Assembly: GCF_021018895.1 (NCBI RefSeq)
Contig: NC_079385.1
Span: forward strand, 20,597,303-20,661,302
Source: Seriola aureovittata
Lineage: Eukaryota > Chordata > Actinopteri > Carangiformes > Carangidae
Direction: 5' to 3'
DNA length: 64,000 bases
Both the position numbers and the translations under genes were made by a program. This document shows positions 12,700-26,264 of the stretch, one piece after another (the first letter of the stretch is position 1; each line of letters begins with the position of its first letter). A model generated the notes under the pieces. That model did no database searches. It was not told the origin of the DNA and worked only from the letters and a program-made list of their open reading frames with translations.

Positions 12700-13643
12700 G
12701 CTAAGAGCCTGTAAATTAAGGAGAGGAAACTGGACACAAACAGCCGAGAGTGAAGCAGAGAGTGATGTGCATCATGAGTGTGTGTCTAATATTTTGTAAT
12801 CTTATGTAACTGCATGAAACACGACGGGGGGAAAAAAAAGAAAACTCCCTCTGTTTCCAAAGACCCACAAAAAGACAAAGACTGCCACTGGACAAACAAG
12901 GTAATGCTTCTGTGGCCTCTGATTGGCTGTGAGCAGTAGCAGTACCCCGAGGTGTCATTATCATCATCGCCATCACCATCATCATCATCACTTTCAGCAG
13001 CAGTGTAGGTGCTGCGGTGCCCCGTGGCAGACAGTTACGGGGCTGCACTTAAAGCAGATGATGCAGAAGTGATGGCAGCGGGCGCTCATGTGGAAACGCT
13101 GCATTCAGTCAGTCTGGTTAGATAACGTTCCTCTGATGCCTCTTTGTTTGCTTGTTTTCTGCTTATTTGATTTTTCTCTCTGTGCTTGCAGAAGCACCAC
13201 AGTCTGTGGTGACCCACGCCGCTGAAATACATCTGACACTCAAATATAATCTGCACCAACATGTTTTTAACCTGCACGTGTTTTATGATTTAAAATCTAC
13301 TATTTACGCCATCGACCTTTGTTACAGCTCCGCTTTTATATTAGTGAGGTTTTATATTCAACGATTTGATATTAAATAGTAAATATTCCCCTGAGCAGGT
13401 AAAACTGACTCTAATATCTTCTTCAAAATGAGCTCCCCTGCATCTTCTGATTTTGTTTATTAAAAATGTTTTTTTTTTTTTATTAATTCCCTTAAATTTA
13501 AATTTTTTGCTACAAATACAGGACAACATGAAAAATGTAAGTTTACTCACTATTAGTAAAGTGTAGTCTTATTATCAAGCTCTCTATCAGTATGTGTGTA
13601 CCATTATCCATATGGATTTTTATTAGACTTGAGATATACAGAC

Positions 13644-13644
<1 letters not shown>

Positions 13645-13680
<36 letters not shown>

Positions 13681-13702
13681 TACACACACACACACACACA
13701 TA
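13645..13702 (+). repeat. (TA)n(CA)n microsatellite
   Basis: Compound array: TA to about 13682, then CA to 13700. Confidence 0.95.
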
Positions 13703-16700
13703 TTTATATGTATTCTGTCCCAAAAGAGCAGAGGTTGTATTGACACAGAACATGAAGTCAATTTTAGATGTGATACACAAAGACACAAGAAAAAAGAAAA
13801 ATCACAATTACAAAGCTTCATCCAATTAAGTATGAACTGACAATTTTCAAAAATCCCGGAGGTTTTTTGGGTTGAGATGAGAATAAAAAAGAAAATAACT
13901 GGAGGGAAATTACAGAAATAATTAAAGTTTCTACTGAATTTTTAAGTTTTCAGCCAAAGTCTGAACAATATACAGTATAACTTAACAAAAAAAATGTAAT
14001 ACTTGACATTGAAACTTTCTTTTCGTGCTAATCCAGCCATAGAGAGACTTGCCTCAGCGAGTTAAAGCAGCTAAAACCAACTTTTGTCAGGACCACATCA
14101 GCAGGATGAGCCCCACAATCTGTCAAAATGTCTTTGACTGACTGAGTGATCATAGTTCCGTAGTTCAAAATGAATCGGCACAAACGGTTTCTATCAGGGG
14201 GCGTTCACAACCTGCAGTGTTGCGAAGATGGAGCATAACCCTAACGTCCTTGTTTGAATTCAGCCATAATGTAATAGAATGCAGAAAATAAAACAGAAAT
14301 GTTATTTTCTCTTTTTCTTTGTTTTCTTCTTCTCTTGATTATTTCTAGCACCTACATCCTTGGCATCATTATTCCTCAGAGCAACAATGAGGAATCTGTT
14401 TATTTGCGTTTCATATGTTAAGCATTCATTAATCACTGAGACATTTGTCAGGATGAGTCAGTGTGGTATTAAAGTGGAGGTGATGTTACCATGTGTGAAA
14501 TTAGCAGTGGAGCGCCCCCCCCCCCCCCCCCAGTTGGTTCTATGAGCGCAGTTAAAGGAAGCAGCAGCAGAGTTGAGATGGCAGCGGAGGGCGGGAACAC
14601 CGAGAGGGATTAATTAGCATTCTCAGTAGAGTTTACATATATTTGATTAATTCAGGCCCTCACAATGCTTTCCATTTTAAAGATAAGCGCTCTTCTCCAA
14701 GGCTAAACAATTAGGTTACATAAGCTCATATGAGTCTTACATTTCCATGTCACAGACCTCGAGCCAGCTGAGCAGCTCGGCTGAAAACCCTTAATTATCA
14801 CACGCCAATGAGGCAATCATTTTCTATTTACTCATGCACTCTCTTCTACACACACGGCTCCAGTTAATCACCCGGTGCAGCCCAGGTCTAAAATAACCTA
14901 CGTGAGGATGTAGTGAACTTCACGTTGCCATTTTGATCGGTCTCTTTTTAGATAACTGTGGGCGCATGCGTCACTGCACTCCACGTTTATTGTGCTGAAT
15001 GTTTTACTGCTGGTTTAGAAATGATTGGTCTATTTATGTTCAGTAAATTAATGTAGAATAAAGCTCAGCTGACTTTAAATGTCTTCAAGGTTCATTATTT
15101 AGTTTCACATTCTTATATTTTACATCATATTATTTCAAAATTATTAAGTTTGTTTACATTGAAATGTATGTTTTTATTTAACATTACAAAATTAATTTAA
15201 AAAAATATATTTTAAGAAATAAATTTCCCCTCTATTACTGTCAAAATAAAGGTAAAAATGTCGACAAAAATGAAGAAATAAATATGATGATATAATAAAT
15301 AAAACAAAACCGATGTCAGATTCTACAAATATTTTTTGACAGGAATTATTCCTGGTTCCATGTTCATAAATTAACACATTAAATATTGTTAGTATTTTAG
15401 CATTATGCTAATAGGATGTCAGATATGTTGTTTAACTGATTGATTAATCTAATTCTTCCTTCTACCCTGACTTTGGACAGAAAATCATAGCACTTTCTCC
15501 ACTTCCCTTATAATTAGCACCAAACTGCATCAGTCTTTCCTGGAAAAATCCTGGTGGTTCAGAAATAGAAATACGACGTTTATATTATTGGACATTGACG
15601 AGGGAAGTTTCAAAGTAATTAGCTGGAAAATTGAAGGCCCATAAAATGAAGCGTGTTGCCATCAGTTTAACTCCTAAAGTTCAACTGCCGTCACTGTTTT
15701 CATACCTGACACTTCACACCTGAAACTGTCACTTCACCATGAACTGACACTTCGACTGCTTTCAGTGCTGATGTACGAACTGACAGTTCAACATCCTACA
15801 GGCTTAAATTTAAACTGAATTTTCTAACGTTATCACTAACAACACTTCTACTGCTTTCAGCTCTTATAGTTCAACTTACACTTCAACTTCTTTCAGCGCT
15901 TCTGCTTCAGCATGCACCTTATTACCCCGTCAGTCCCAGCAGAACGCCGGCATCCTTCGCACTTTTAATTGAGGCCTACACACAAACCGATTGGTCTATC
16001 TTGCTGTCAATCAACACATCAGCGGCCCCGGTCCTCATGAACATAATGAACCGTCACACTCGGCTGTAACCTCTGTGTGATTGTTGTCGTAGCGATCTCT
16101 TAATTTTACTTTGATAGGCTGAAGAACGGGCGACATCATTTCCCCCCTAAATCATATTTAGTTGCGAATGAAGACGTCATATGAGATGCAGATGTTTCAG
16201 TGGCAGGTGAATTCAACCATCAGCCACAGACGTGAGCCGTGATGAACACCTGAGCCTCCATACACAAGATTGGTTCTTATGCAACTGGAGGGTTAAATCC
16301 TGCCCATCACCAGCACAGATTACAGAGGGGGGGGGGCATCAGCCATGCTTCACTTACATTTTAGGTTTTTAGCTCCAACTACGGCTCAATGTAATTTATG
16401 CTAATTACAAGCAGCCAGTGATTACAAAGTCAAGGGTCAAAGGTCACAGTGTTTTGATTATAAATGAGACTCTGGTAGCTCAGTGTTTGTCTTCAGTGAA
16501 GCTTCATCATGACTCAGCTGTGGTTGAGAGCGACTGTGGCCTCCAGAGAATCATCTGAATATGAACCACTTACACTTTGTGTTTGTTTGCCTGTGGCTGA
16601 TTGTTGGTTTTTACATTTATATGATGTTTTATATTCTATTTTTATCTTTAGTACAAAGAGAACTGACTTTGACTCCATTATCGTTGATTGATGATCAGTT

Positions 16701-17744
16701 CTAGTGTGTTTCAGGAGAATTATCTCTACATATAACTGTTCTGTTTTTTCTCTTTACCAGGAAATGCAGAGGAGCCGACGGATGTTTTCCAGCCCTGAGT
16801 AGTGACTGCAGGCTGCACAACAACCTGCGCCAAGAAGGGAGGGATGTGCTGATGTTTTGCTTGCAGAGCTTGAGGTAAAGATGACGGTATGAACATTTTG
16901 ATAAACTGGAAAAAACGATGATGACAAGAATAAGATTTTGAAAACGACCAGTGAATATTGTGCCGCTGGACACAGACGGCTGCTACTACACAGTTTCAGA
17001 AGCTCTGGTGGTATCTCATAATAATCATTTTGAAGGTTAGTGACTTGTTGGCAGCCAGCAGATTTAAACCTTCAAAACCTCCCTTCACAAACCCTCTGAC
17101 ACCAGATATAACACCTGCATCACGTCTCCTACCAACAGCCCACACTGGTTTCTTTTAACCTGTTAGCAGACACCTCCATATCTCTGCACAACCCTGAATT
17201 CAATGTCTTCAAAATAAAATGTTACTGTTCTTTAAGCCCTAATCACAGCCACCAACCTACAACCAAAAAATGTGAAAATATGAAAAGTAAAAGAGATTTT
17301 GTTTTGCATAAAAAATGTCACCTTTGGAGCCACTTGTCTGAACCAGTTCTGTGTCGCAGCTGTTGCAGTGATGTGAAGAAGCTAAAACACTTTGCACAGA
17401 GAGAACCGGAAGACGTAGAGCTTTCAGACCGTGTAGAATATGTCAGGGTTGTGTGAAGACTGAGTCCGGTACAGACCAGAACCAGAACACACCTGCTGTA
17501 ACTCCACCGAGGCCAAACGGTCCCAGGAGGCGGGAAGTTTTGTTTGTGTTTAACATGGTTTTCATCGTCATGACTGAAGACGTGATAAAAGCCTTAAAGA
17601 TCCAGATTCTCTGAAAATGGAAAACACCGTTTCCTCTGGAGTCACTCACACTGTCGGCCCGGACGAGCTCAGACCCATCTTTGCTCTCTCGCTGCTTTCC
17701 CACTTTTTTCTGAGCAGCAGTGGAGGTTACAGCTGAGGACTGCC

Positions 17745-17746
<2 letters not shown>

Positions 17747-17811
<65 letters not shown>

Positions 17812-17824
17812 TTGTGTGTGTGTT
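17747..17824 (+). repeat. (TG)n(TA)n(TG)n microsatellite
   Basis: TG to about 17786, TA to about 17810, then TG again. Confidence 0.95.
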
Positions 17825-18861
17825 ATGTAACTTCCTCATCGCTTTGTTTCTCCTGCTCCCAGCGCTCGCCCAGCCTGTGCAGAGCGGAGCAGGGGTTACA
17901 GGGCTGCAGAAGGAAGCTCAGCTAATCACCTCGCCCGTCAGCGTCTCCAGAAATCGCAGGAAAACGTCTCCGTCTTCACGCTTGACAACCGGAGTCAGTG
18001 TTAATGCCAAAAGCTTCACTCAGCTGAGCTGCAGCGCCACATATTTACATCTGACAGTCACGTTTTAATGGTCCTAATCATGGCTGATGGGTGTGTGCGG
18101 TAACAGCAGTGTGTAATTAGTCGTGCTGCTGCAGCTCCTCAGCGATATTCCTTGTGTTGCTCCTGTCACGCAAAGCTTAACACACCCCCGGATTAAATGC
18201 TTTTATGAAGGTAAAAATAGAAACATGATAATGCATCACATGTAAATACTGTACTTCTAATGTGTGTTTATTTATATGAATGGTGGCGGCCTGAGATTAC
18301 AGAGCGGTTTGGATTAGTCACTGAGTCGGTTTTTCACCATCTCTCAGCTCTCAGTGAAATGAGATGTCAATCAGTTCGACAGCAGCGACCGGATATTTTT
18401 GTCAGAGCACAAAAGTTTTTTAATCTTCTCCCAAGTTTTCGAAGGACGCGGTTTAAAAGTCGAAGCCGTCGCACCAACACGAGGCGTTTAAGGTCAAACG
18501 AAACACGATGGGAAAATCATTTAGGGATCAAATCTCCATGATTTACACAGACAGCTGTTCAGGGGTAAATGGTGGTAGCTATGAAGAGATTAACAAAACT
18601 TTAATTTAAAACAATTTTGCTATTTGACATATTTTTAGAGCAACATGGTCAAAAATATCAGTTTTAAGAGAATCAAATGTACGAATTTCCTATTTTTCAA
18701 TCTCTTATATTTTCATAAACTCAGTATATGATTTTTCTATGTTTGGTTGGGCACAAAAAAAAACATTTGAAGGCCTCACTTTGGAGCTTGATTTTTCACT
18801 ATTTGATGACATTTTATAGACTTAAACATTATAAATGAATTGATAGATTTAAAGTCAGGCC

Positions 18862-19351
18862 TTACAGCTCCGTATTTTCTTCTTCTTCTGTGTTTTATTT
18901 GAAGTGTTGATCCATCAGAAGATATAAAACCATTTCAGTGTAGTTTTACATCTCCTCTCTCAGGCTTCTCTCTGTAGCTCTAGTAACAACAGGTCGGTGA
19001 GCCAATCAGAAGAGAGGAGGCTCTGAGCCTCTCTTCTGATTGGCTGACTGTTTTCTGACTGATCCAATAAAAATAAAGCAGATTTCAGGTAAAAACACTC
19101 AGAGAAACCAAATCTTACAAGGTTTGGATGGTGGATCCAGGTGGGCGGGGCTTGGTGACTGCTTTGTTGTGACATCACAAAGTTCCAGAAGTCCTGACGG
19201 CTGGTTTTAAGGCTCAGTTTCTGAATACAGGCTGTGTGCATTTCTCTGTGGACTGAGGCTTTGATACTTTCACAGTATTAATATAGAAGCTAGAGCTGAT
19301 CTATAATCACACTACACATGGACACAGACCTTTACACTGGAGGAGCTTTAA
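18862..19351 (-). mobile_element. MITE family A, full-length copy
   Basis: 490 bp, reverse orientation, collinear with the copy at 6708. One end is intact (GGAGCTTTAA at 19351), the other decayed (TTACAGCTCC). The internal CCAAT hairpin is at about 19000-19045. Confidence 0.85.
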
Positions 19352-20580
19352 GTATTAGCTTGAGTTTTGATCTAGTTTTCACTTCATTATTGCTCCGACA
19401 TTGCGTTCATGATTTCTGTTTGGCGTCTTGTCATTTTGTCATTTCCAGTCGACAGTCTCTGCAGTAATGTAACGTCTGTCACGTCAATGAGGAAATACGT
19501 TGATTTCAGAGCTGTCGACTTACATCTGTGTCAATCATGTTTGTGGCTCTGGCTCAGGAAGACGACGTCCCCATTCTTAATTTTGGCCTGCAACGCTCTG
19601 ATTGGCTCAGCTGTTCCTCCAAACAGGGAAGCAGCTGTCAATGAGCACAACGTCAGACCTATTGGGAAGCTGAACAAATCAGGGATTAGGCTTTGTTATG
19701 TGTGAACTGAGCTGAGCGCTTCTGTCTGTCGCCGTCGGCTGCTGGATTTGGTGGCAAGGTTCTGGACGGCTCGTCAAAGGAACTGGACCCGGCCCAGTCC
19801 CTGGAAGGATTACTGAACGGGTTTACTGGGCAAGAGATCAGGGGGGAGTCTGGGAAGTGACTGTCAACATTTCTTGTGGTAAAGTTAATCAAACAACCAC
19901 AAAGAAACACAAAACAACTACACACAGATGCGCCATTTTTTCTCTCCGTCCAGACGGCCATGACACATCTTTTCATGTGACTCTGGGTAAAACGGCTCGT
20001 GGGAATTTGCTTTAAGACCTTGAAACAATACTAATTTTAGAGTTATTTAAAATCCATCCATCCATCCATTAGCTTTACCTCTTATCTTTTGGAGGGTCAC
20101 ATGGGGCTGGAGCCAATCCCAGCTGACACTGGGCGACCAGCTGCTAATTAAAGTTATTAATGGACATCAGGGTAAAAGCATTTCCCACTGACATATTTAT
20201 TCCTCAAAATGTCTGTGCCTTTACCCTCTAAAGTTTTGTGTCCATACAGAAACTGTCAGATCTAAACCTCAGCAGGTAATCCTGAAGAATTAAAGGTTGT
20301 TTTCCTGTATCCGTGGATGATGTTGACCCCCCCTCATTGGTCGGGCCGCAGCCGACGGCTTCCCCTAATTGGGATCTGCAGAGCGGCCGCCTGTTCACCA
20401 GATTACAACCACGGCTCTGCCAAAACGTACGAGTGTTGGACGGCGTCCCGGGACTCGTGGATTGTCCTTATATCCGGCTAATTGATGCGTCCAGCAGATA
20501 GCGAAGGCTAAAGAGCGGTTTAGTCTGATAAAGCCACACGGCAGGAAACAGTTGAGATGAGGCAGCAATATAGTGGTTAA
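19352..20580. other. Gene-free interval with CpG-richer patch
   Basis: 20325-20540 is rich in CpG, with CTAATTG twice and a NotI-type GCGGCCGC. Possible enhancer. No coding frame with homology seen. Confidence 0.4.
20052..20141. repeat. CATC-tailed retroelement end
   Basis: A (CATC)n stretch followed by CTTATCTTTTGGAGGGTCAC and GGGGCTGGAGCCAATCCCAG, a pattern common at 3' ends of fish retroelements. Confidence 0.5.
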
Positions 20581-20713
20581 ACTACATGGCCAAAAGTATG
20601 TGGACACCAAAATATTAAATGTGATTGGATAAAGTACTCTCATAGGCTGTAGCATTAAGATTTTCCGTCCCAGGTACGGGTACAGGCGTGTCCACATACT
20701 TTTGACCATATAC
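20581..20713. mobile_element. Short Tc1/mariner-type MITE
   Basis: About 133 bp with inverted ends ATGGCCAAAAGTATGTGGAC and, on the right, the complement of ATGGTCAAAAGTATGTGGAC. A TA dinucleotide flanks each end. No coding capacity. Confidence 0.7.
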
Positions 20714-21065
20714 AGATTTTTACATGCACAATCTACAGAAGTTAAAAATGTTATTCTTGAACTTTGAAGCTAAAACTGAGAGAACAATCTCACCACAAGG
20801 TCCATGTTGTAGCTGTTCCACAGCTTTCAGTCAAATCACATGATATTCATCATGAAGAGTTTGACCAGCTTTTTGAACTTTACGAACATGGACAGGAAGT
20901 CAATCAAATGGAAATTTGAAGATCTAAAACTGAGCAAACTCCACCTACTGATGAAGATCATGTGATGTGGTCAAAAGGCCAAGAATAGCGACTTAATTGT
21001 AGCTCAGCTTTTACTCAAATAAGAATTAAAGGTCTTAAAGGGACAGTCCGTAAGTCACAAGCCAC

Positions 21066-21290
21066 ATTCGTTTACACATACTCTGACTTTTTCCTCTAGC
21101 ACCATCACCAGGTCACATTTTAATTCGTCCAATCCTTTAGTTAATAACCAAATTGTGTTTAGTGCTAATTAGCAAACATTATTATGCTGGCAAGCTAAAC
21201 TGAAATGGTGAACATTGTACCTGCTGGACATCAACATGTTAGCATCATAAAAGCCTTGAGGATAACATCTCCTTTGTTTTTAAGCACAAA
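21066..21290. repeat. Fish interspersed repeat fragment
   Basis: Contains TTTTTCCTCTAGCACCATCA, TCCAATCCTTTAGTTAATAA, GTTTAGTGCTAATTAGCAAA and CTGGACATCAACATGTTAGC in an order I recall from fish repeats rich in GCTAAC. Class unknown. Confidence 0.45.
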
Positions 21291-22341
21291 TGGGCCAAGT
21301 TTAATTACGGTACATAAGCTAATGAGCACATGTGCTGAGGTTTGTGAATGTATGAGAAGTTATAACATCGTCCCAACACACAAAAGCCTTCACAGTTTAT
21401 GCTCCTGTCATGTCACGTCATATTCGTGGGTTGTGATTGTGAACATTTGGCTTTGTTGATGCTCATATCGCCTTCAGCCACTGTTAACATACATACACGT
21501 TCACATCTGCCACTCCTTCACTTTCTGCTCAGGCATGAACATTTGAATATAACATGTAAAAAGGAGGAAATTGGTGAATCTGTCACTAGTGTTTACTGGT
21601 GTTTTTTAAAAAAAGAAGTCAGGCCTTAACAACCAATCGGGAGGATGCACAAGAGAGGATGGTGATAGAGGCTGTAATTACCCAGTGAAATCAGATGAAA
21701 GTAATAAAAGATGCAGGCTAACATGTACATTGGCTTTTGGTCGACTGCATCCAGATGCTGCACTGCTGGCGGTGTGTCGGCGAAGGTGAAGCCACGTGGA
21801 ACTGCACGACAGATTTTTGTCCTGCACATTTCTGCGGACTGAGACGATGCTATATGACCGTTTTCTTCACGCAAAAAAAAAAACAAAACAAAAAACAAAA
21901 CGACTGTTGTCCTGGTTGTAGAGTCCACATACTGTGGCAAACAGGAAAACAATTGAATAAACCAAAAATGTTATGTAATCTAACTGGATTCAGGCAGCGA
22001 GGAGACCTGGATCGCTCACAAAAATCAACAGAAGAGCCCCTGAAATGATTAAAGGCAGGAGGACAGAGCTGATGGATGATGAGATCAGCAGAAGCTGAGC
22101 CAAGATGATTTAACCAAAATAATAATAATTTTCAGATACTTGACAGGGTGGACTTAAATGTCCCATGAATGGGTAAATATTCACAAAGCATAAGATGCCC
22201 CCGGATTAAATATTCACACTGTATTAACCGAGTGTTGAATTCAGCCTGAATCACACGGCAGTGAAGGAGGTCAGTCAGTCGGTTAATGACCGAAAGTATT
22301 TGGACAGTCACATCTACACCAGTGTACATGTGTTGAGGTTG
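21291..22341. other. Gene-free interval
   Basis: Short random frames only. An A-rich AAACAAAACA stretch lies near 21880. Confidence 0.45.
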
Positions 22342-22701
22342 TTTTTCACGGCCCCAGTAAAGACAGAAATCTTAAAGGAGCTATTTGTAAGTTTTGCTAT
22401 TGCTACGTAGCAAGCGCATTAACCGCTTGCATTAGGTGATAATATGTCCTCTGAACAGACTGGACGCAACAGCGACTCGGTATTGGAAAGTGATGAGATG
22501 CACTGCAGCTAGCTGGTTAGCATGCTAACTCTAAATAGAAGCAAAAAAAGAGGGTTTCTTTCTACCAAATAGAGGAATGAAGTTTGATGTTTAACTTGTA
22601 ACTGATGTAAAAAGCTGTTAATGCTAACGCTAGTTATGAAGCAATAGTAAAACTTACAAATAGCTCCTTTAAGATGTCTCTTTAACGGGACCATGAAAAA
22701 A
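22342..22701. mobile_element. MITE family C with long inverted ends
   Basis: About 360 bp with inverted ends over 60 bp long. The inner part AAAGGAGCTATTTGTAAGTT repeats inverted at 22641-22672. The outer part (TTTTTCACGGCCCC against TTTTTTCATGGTCCC) also matches. No open frame of note. Non-autonomous DNA transposon. Confidence 0.75.
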
Positions 22702-24628
22702 GCTGCAGTGCATCTCGTCCCTCTGCGATACCGGTCAATAAAACTTTCTATGCTTGGCTCAGGTGAAAAGGTTGATGCATGAATAAAAACAAAATGTGAC
22801 AAAGAGCAATGGAAACTAACTTTTCCTTTTCCTCACATTAACACATGAAACAAATGTCAGATCTCCATCATGTTCTCCACCTGGTTTTCCATCATCTGAG
22901 CTTCAATGGATCTTTGAATGACCTCATCTTCTTCTGCAGCTCCATCAGCTGTTTCCCTCCATCAACCAGTCGACTCATGTCCACACATCAGCAGAGGAGG
23001 GAAGCAACGTTCATTTGCAGATTATCTTTTAAAACTTGGTTAAAATTTTTCCTACATTTTGAAACTTCCCTTCGGTAACGCACCCCTCCCTCCCCAGCCA
23101 CGGGTCGCATCTTCAAACGTATTTCAGAGATCTCACAAATACTGTCTGCTTGAAATAATAACAAGTCTGTTGAAGCGAAAACCAACATTTTCATCCAATA
23201 TTTGCAGAGATTTCACAGGCCACTGACTTAACCCACATCCTAAAGAGGAAGAGCAGAGCCGGGTGTCGACGTCTGTGAAAATATTGGATGTAGATTTTGG
23301 TTTCACCCCAGTGAACAAAAGCAAGAATCTGTGAGATCACAATAATCGCTGAACGACTTGAAGAGACAGTTTTCCCAGTTGTGGTCTGAACAGAACCAAA
23401 TCCAACATCTGTGGGAAGAACTGGATCACCAACACACAGCGGGCCCCGTCCCCTTTCAACACCTCCACTGTCACACCTTCAAGTCAACAACTGAGCACAA
23501 TGGAGCTTGTTTTAAATAAATAAATTGACGTTGATCAGTTAAAGGTTCAAAGCCTCTGCAGTAAATCTCTCTCAGCCTCCGACTCTGACTCTGCTGGCAG
23601 ATCTCCAGTCAGTTACTAACACACACTTATCCTGATGTAATGATCACAGTCGTCCTCACTCTGCTCTGTCAGTCCGTATCATTATCCTCTAAACAACCAT
23701 AATGTCTGCAGTGTTGACTTCACGCAGCTGCTTATAGACTGATACATTAAAGCACAGTCTGTATTAAAGGACTATACCTGGTTTTTTTAACCATTTCATC
23801 ATAAAATGTACAATTTACATTGAAGAACATTTTCCAAAGAAAGATCAACCTTTTTAGATGTTTACATTTTTTTTATTTATTCTTCTTCAATTTAATCTAA
23901 TTTAATTTTTTACATATGTATTTTATTTTGTGTAAAAAAACATAATCCATTATAAGGATTTTCCATGCGTGTTATTTGTTTTATTGTTTGGTTGCCAAAC
24001 TGTGAAATGGATGGAAACCAAAGCATGTTTTAAAAAGTCTAAAACACTACAGTGAACTTATTTTAAAATTAAATTAAATATTTTACATTTGTCTAAAGTG
24101 TAGTTAACTACAGCACAAAAAAACTCCTGTTTGGTCCTTTAAGACGCCCCATGTCCCACCTCTGCCCATGTCTCTCAGGACAGGAAGAGGTAACACTCAC
24201 CGTAGCAGCTGATTGGCTACACACCTGTCGACTGCAGCTTTGAACCAAACTTAAACAATAAAGACAAAAGTCTCACATCCACCCTCAGCAGAGGGAGGAG
24301 GGCGTTCCTGCAGGATCGTCTCAGAGGAATGAATCACCACCACCTGCACTCAGCTGCTCTACAAACCTCTGCATGTGCATTCATCAATTCCCCCATTCAC
24401 ACAAACACATCACCTCTGTGACGCAGTAACCGGCTTTGAAAAGTTTCCAACTTGTCAAACTGTTCAAACAAAACAGAGACTCGGTCAAACTGCCTTTGGG
24501 TCGTTTTCTAGCAACAACTTTCTTTGTTTAAGCTTCTCAAATGAAACTGTTTTATGTTTTTATGTGACTTGTGTGACACAGGACTGAATATCGTTGGGTT
24601 GGTGGTAACCATAAAAAACAAGTGATAA
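22702..24628. other. Gene-free interval
   Basis: Moderate GC at 23380-23480, otherwise AT-rich. Nothing recognised. Confidence 0.45.
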
Positions 24629-24770
24629 ATCAAAAAAAGTTAAAGTACAGAAGTATTATCAGCAAAATGTACAAATATCTAAAGTAAAAGTACTTGTTCT
24701 GATTAATCCTGAGTCACTGATGCTTCAGCAGCATTTTACTGTTGGAGCTGCTTTAACTACATCACATACA
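24629..24770 (+). mobile_element. CAGTGGTGGA-type MITE, inner fragment
   Basis: Has AAAGTACAGAAGTATTATCA and AAAGTAAAAGTACTTGTTCT followed by a decayed middle. Confidence 0.55.
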
Positions 24771-24780
24771 CTAACATCCA

Positions 24781-24960
24781 CTGGCTCCCAACCTGGGGGT
24801 CGGGCCCCTCCAAAGGGTCACCAGATAAATCTGAAGGGTCATCAGGTGATTAATGCGACAGGAAAAAAAAAAAGTTTTGAGTCACTATTTTTTCTTTCTT
24901 CTTTCTTTTGTATATTTGTTTTTGTCTTTTTGTGAAACACTGGGTTTCAAGTGAAACCAT
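24781..24960. repeat. Interspersed repeat of the CCCAACCTGGGGGTCG type
   Basis: Begins CTCCCAACCTGGGGGTCGGG, then CAAAGGGTCACCAGATAAAT, a pattern I recognise as a frequent fish repeat. Class unknown. Confidence 0.5.
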
Positions 24961-24995
24961 GTCACTACACAGATATTTTATAATGAGTCACAAGA

Positions 24996-25355
24996 CAGTG
25001 GTGGAAATGAACATTTACTCAAGTGTTTCATTTCAGGGGGAAATATTATGATATATCTGCGATAAACTCATATCAGACAATTTACTGGTCCATCTCTCAT
25101 CACAGGAGGGAAACAAGTGGTTTAATCTTTAACAAGATATTGTATCTTATAAGTTTATCATGTTTTCTTAAATGTAAAATCTTAACCTGTAAAATAAAGT
25201 AACACTAATTGTAATGCAGTAAAAAGTACAATATTTCCCTCTGAAATGTGGAGTAGAAGTATTACGTAGCAGGAAATGGAATAAAATGAAGTAAACTACA
25301 AGCACTTCAAAGTAAAGTACTCAAATATCTGGTCTTTTTTTTCTCTCCACCACTG
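24996..25355 (+). mobile_element. CAGTGGTGGA-type MITE, copy with both ends
   Basis: 360 bp from CAGTGGTGGAAATGA to TCTCCACCACTG. It holds GTAAAAAGTACAATATTTCC and CCTCTGAAATGTGGAGTAG. Both inverted ends are present but the copy is shorter than usual. Confidence 0.75.
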
Positions 25356-26264
25356 GTTACAGATTTATGTCTATAGTATGGAACTTGGACATGAGGGTTT
25401 AATTCGGTCCCTAATTACACTCCATACATGAGGAGCTGTCCTTTCAGCACTGGTGCTGAATTTATGGAGTGATATTAGGGACAAAACTGCTCCATATCTG
25501 GACATAACTGATGCTTTTCAAAGAATTCCCATCAAATAAAAACACATTTTTAACCCAAACTGAGTTAAAAAATAATCAGCTGTTTGCTTCAGGACACTAA
25601 CCTGGTATCAGTGTTGCTTGATCTCTCCAGATGGTCTCTGCGCTGTCCTCTTTTCTTGGCTGTCACTCCTTCGGTTCACATACTTCCACATTATGTCCTT
25701 TTTTTTTTTTTTTCTTAAAAATTCAAAAAGTCTTCTTTCTTTAGTTTCAAACGAAGATAAACAAGGCTGTTGTTCAACGTCTACAAATCTTCTCTTTAGG
25801 TTCTCTGAGGGTGAAAAAGGAAAAGTGTTTCACCTCTTTGACAGAACCTGAGTGGAGGAGAACAGCTGTCTGCATCTCAAAAAAATATACTTGTTTTCTT
25901 TTTTTGTTCTTGTTCCTCAAAATCTACAATAACACCATAATCCAATTCATAAACAGTAGGCCTATGGGAAATATGTACAGATTTGCTGCAACTTTTCAGT
26001 GTAAACATAACGACTAAATGTTGGGAGGATACGAAAAAAAAACAAAAATTTGGCTTTTTCTTTTGTTGCACTACAGAGTATGGACTGTTTCCTACATTAT
26101 GTACAAAGAGTACAGTACTAGTTGGTGCTGTTAATCCTCTCCTGATGTCAAGTAATTATTCCAAGTCCTGCTTGTCCTTGATTATCTGTAGCACAGGCTA
26201 CATGTCCTATTTTCCCTCCTCAAACTAATTCATCCATGAGTTAATGTTCTTTAGGTGTTCCTAC
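25356..26264. other. Downstream flank of kcna5
   Basis: AT-rich, with T runs near 25700 and A runs near 26035. Could include distal kcna5 3' UTR. No gene seen. Confidence 0.4.

Larger units (their letters stand above)
12700..18861. other. Gene-free interval
   Basis: Apart from the two compound microsatellites and a C run it looks non-repetitive. 14560-14900 and 15590-16260 have many homeodomain-type TAATTA or TTAATT sites and moderate GC. They could be conserved noncoding elements, which cannot be tested here. Confidence 0.4.
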
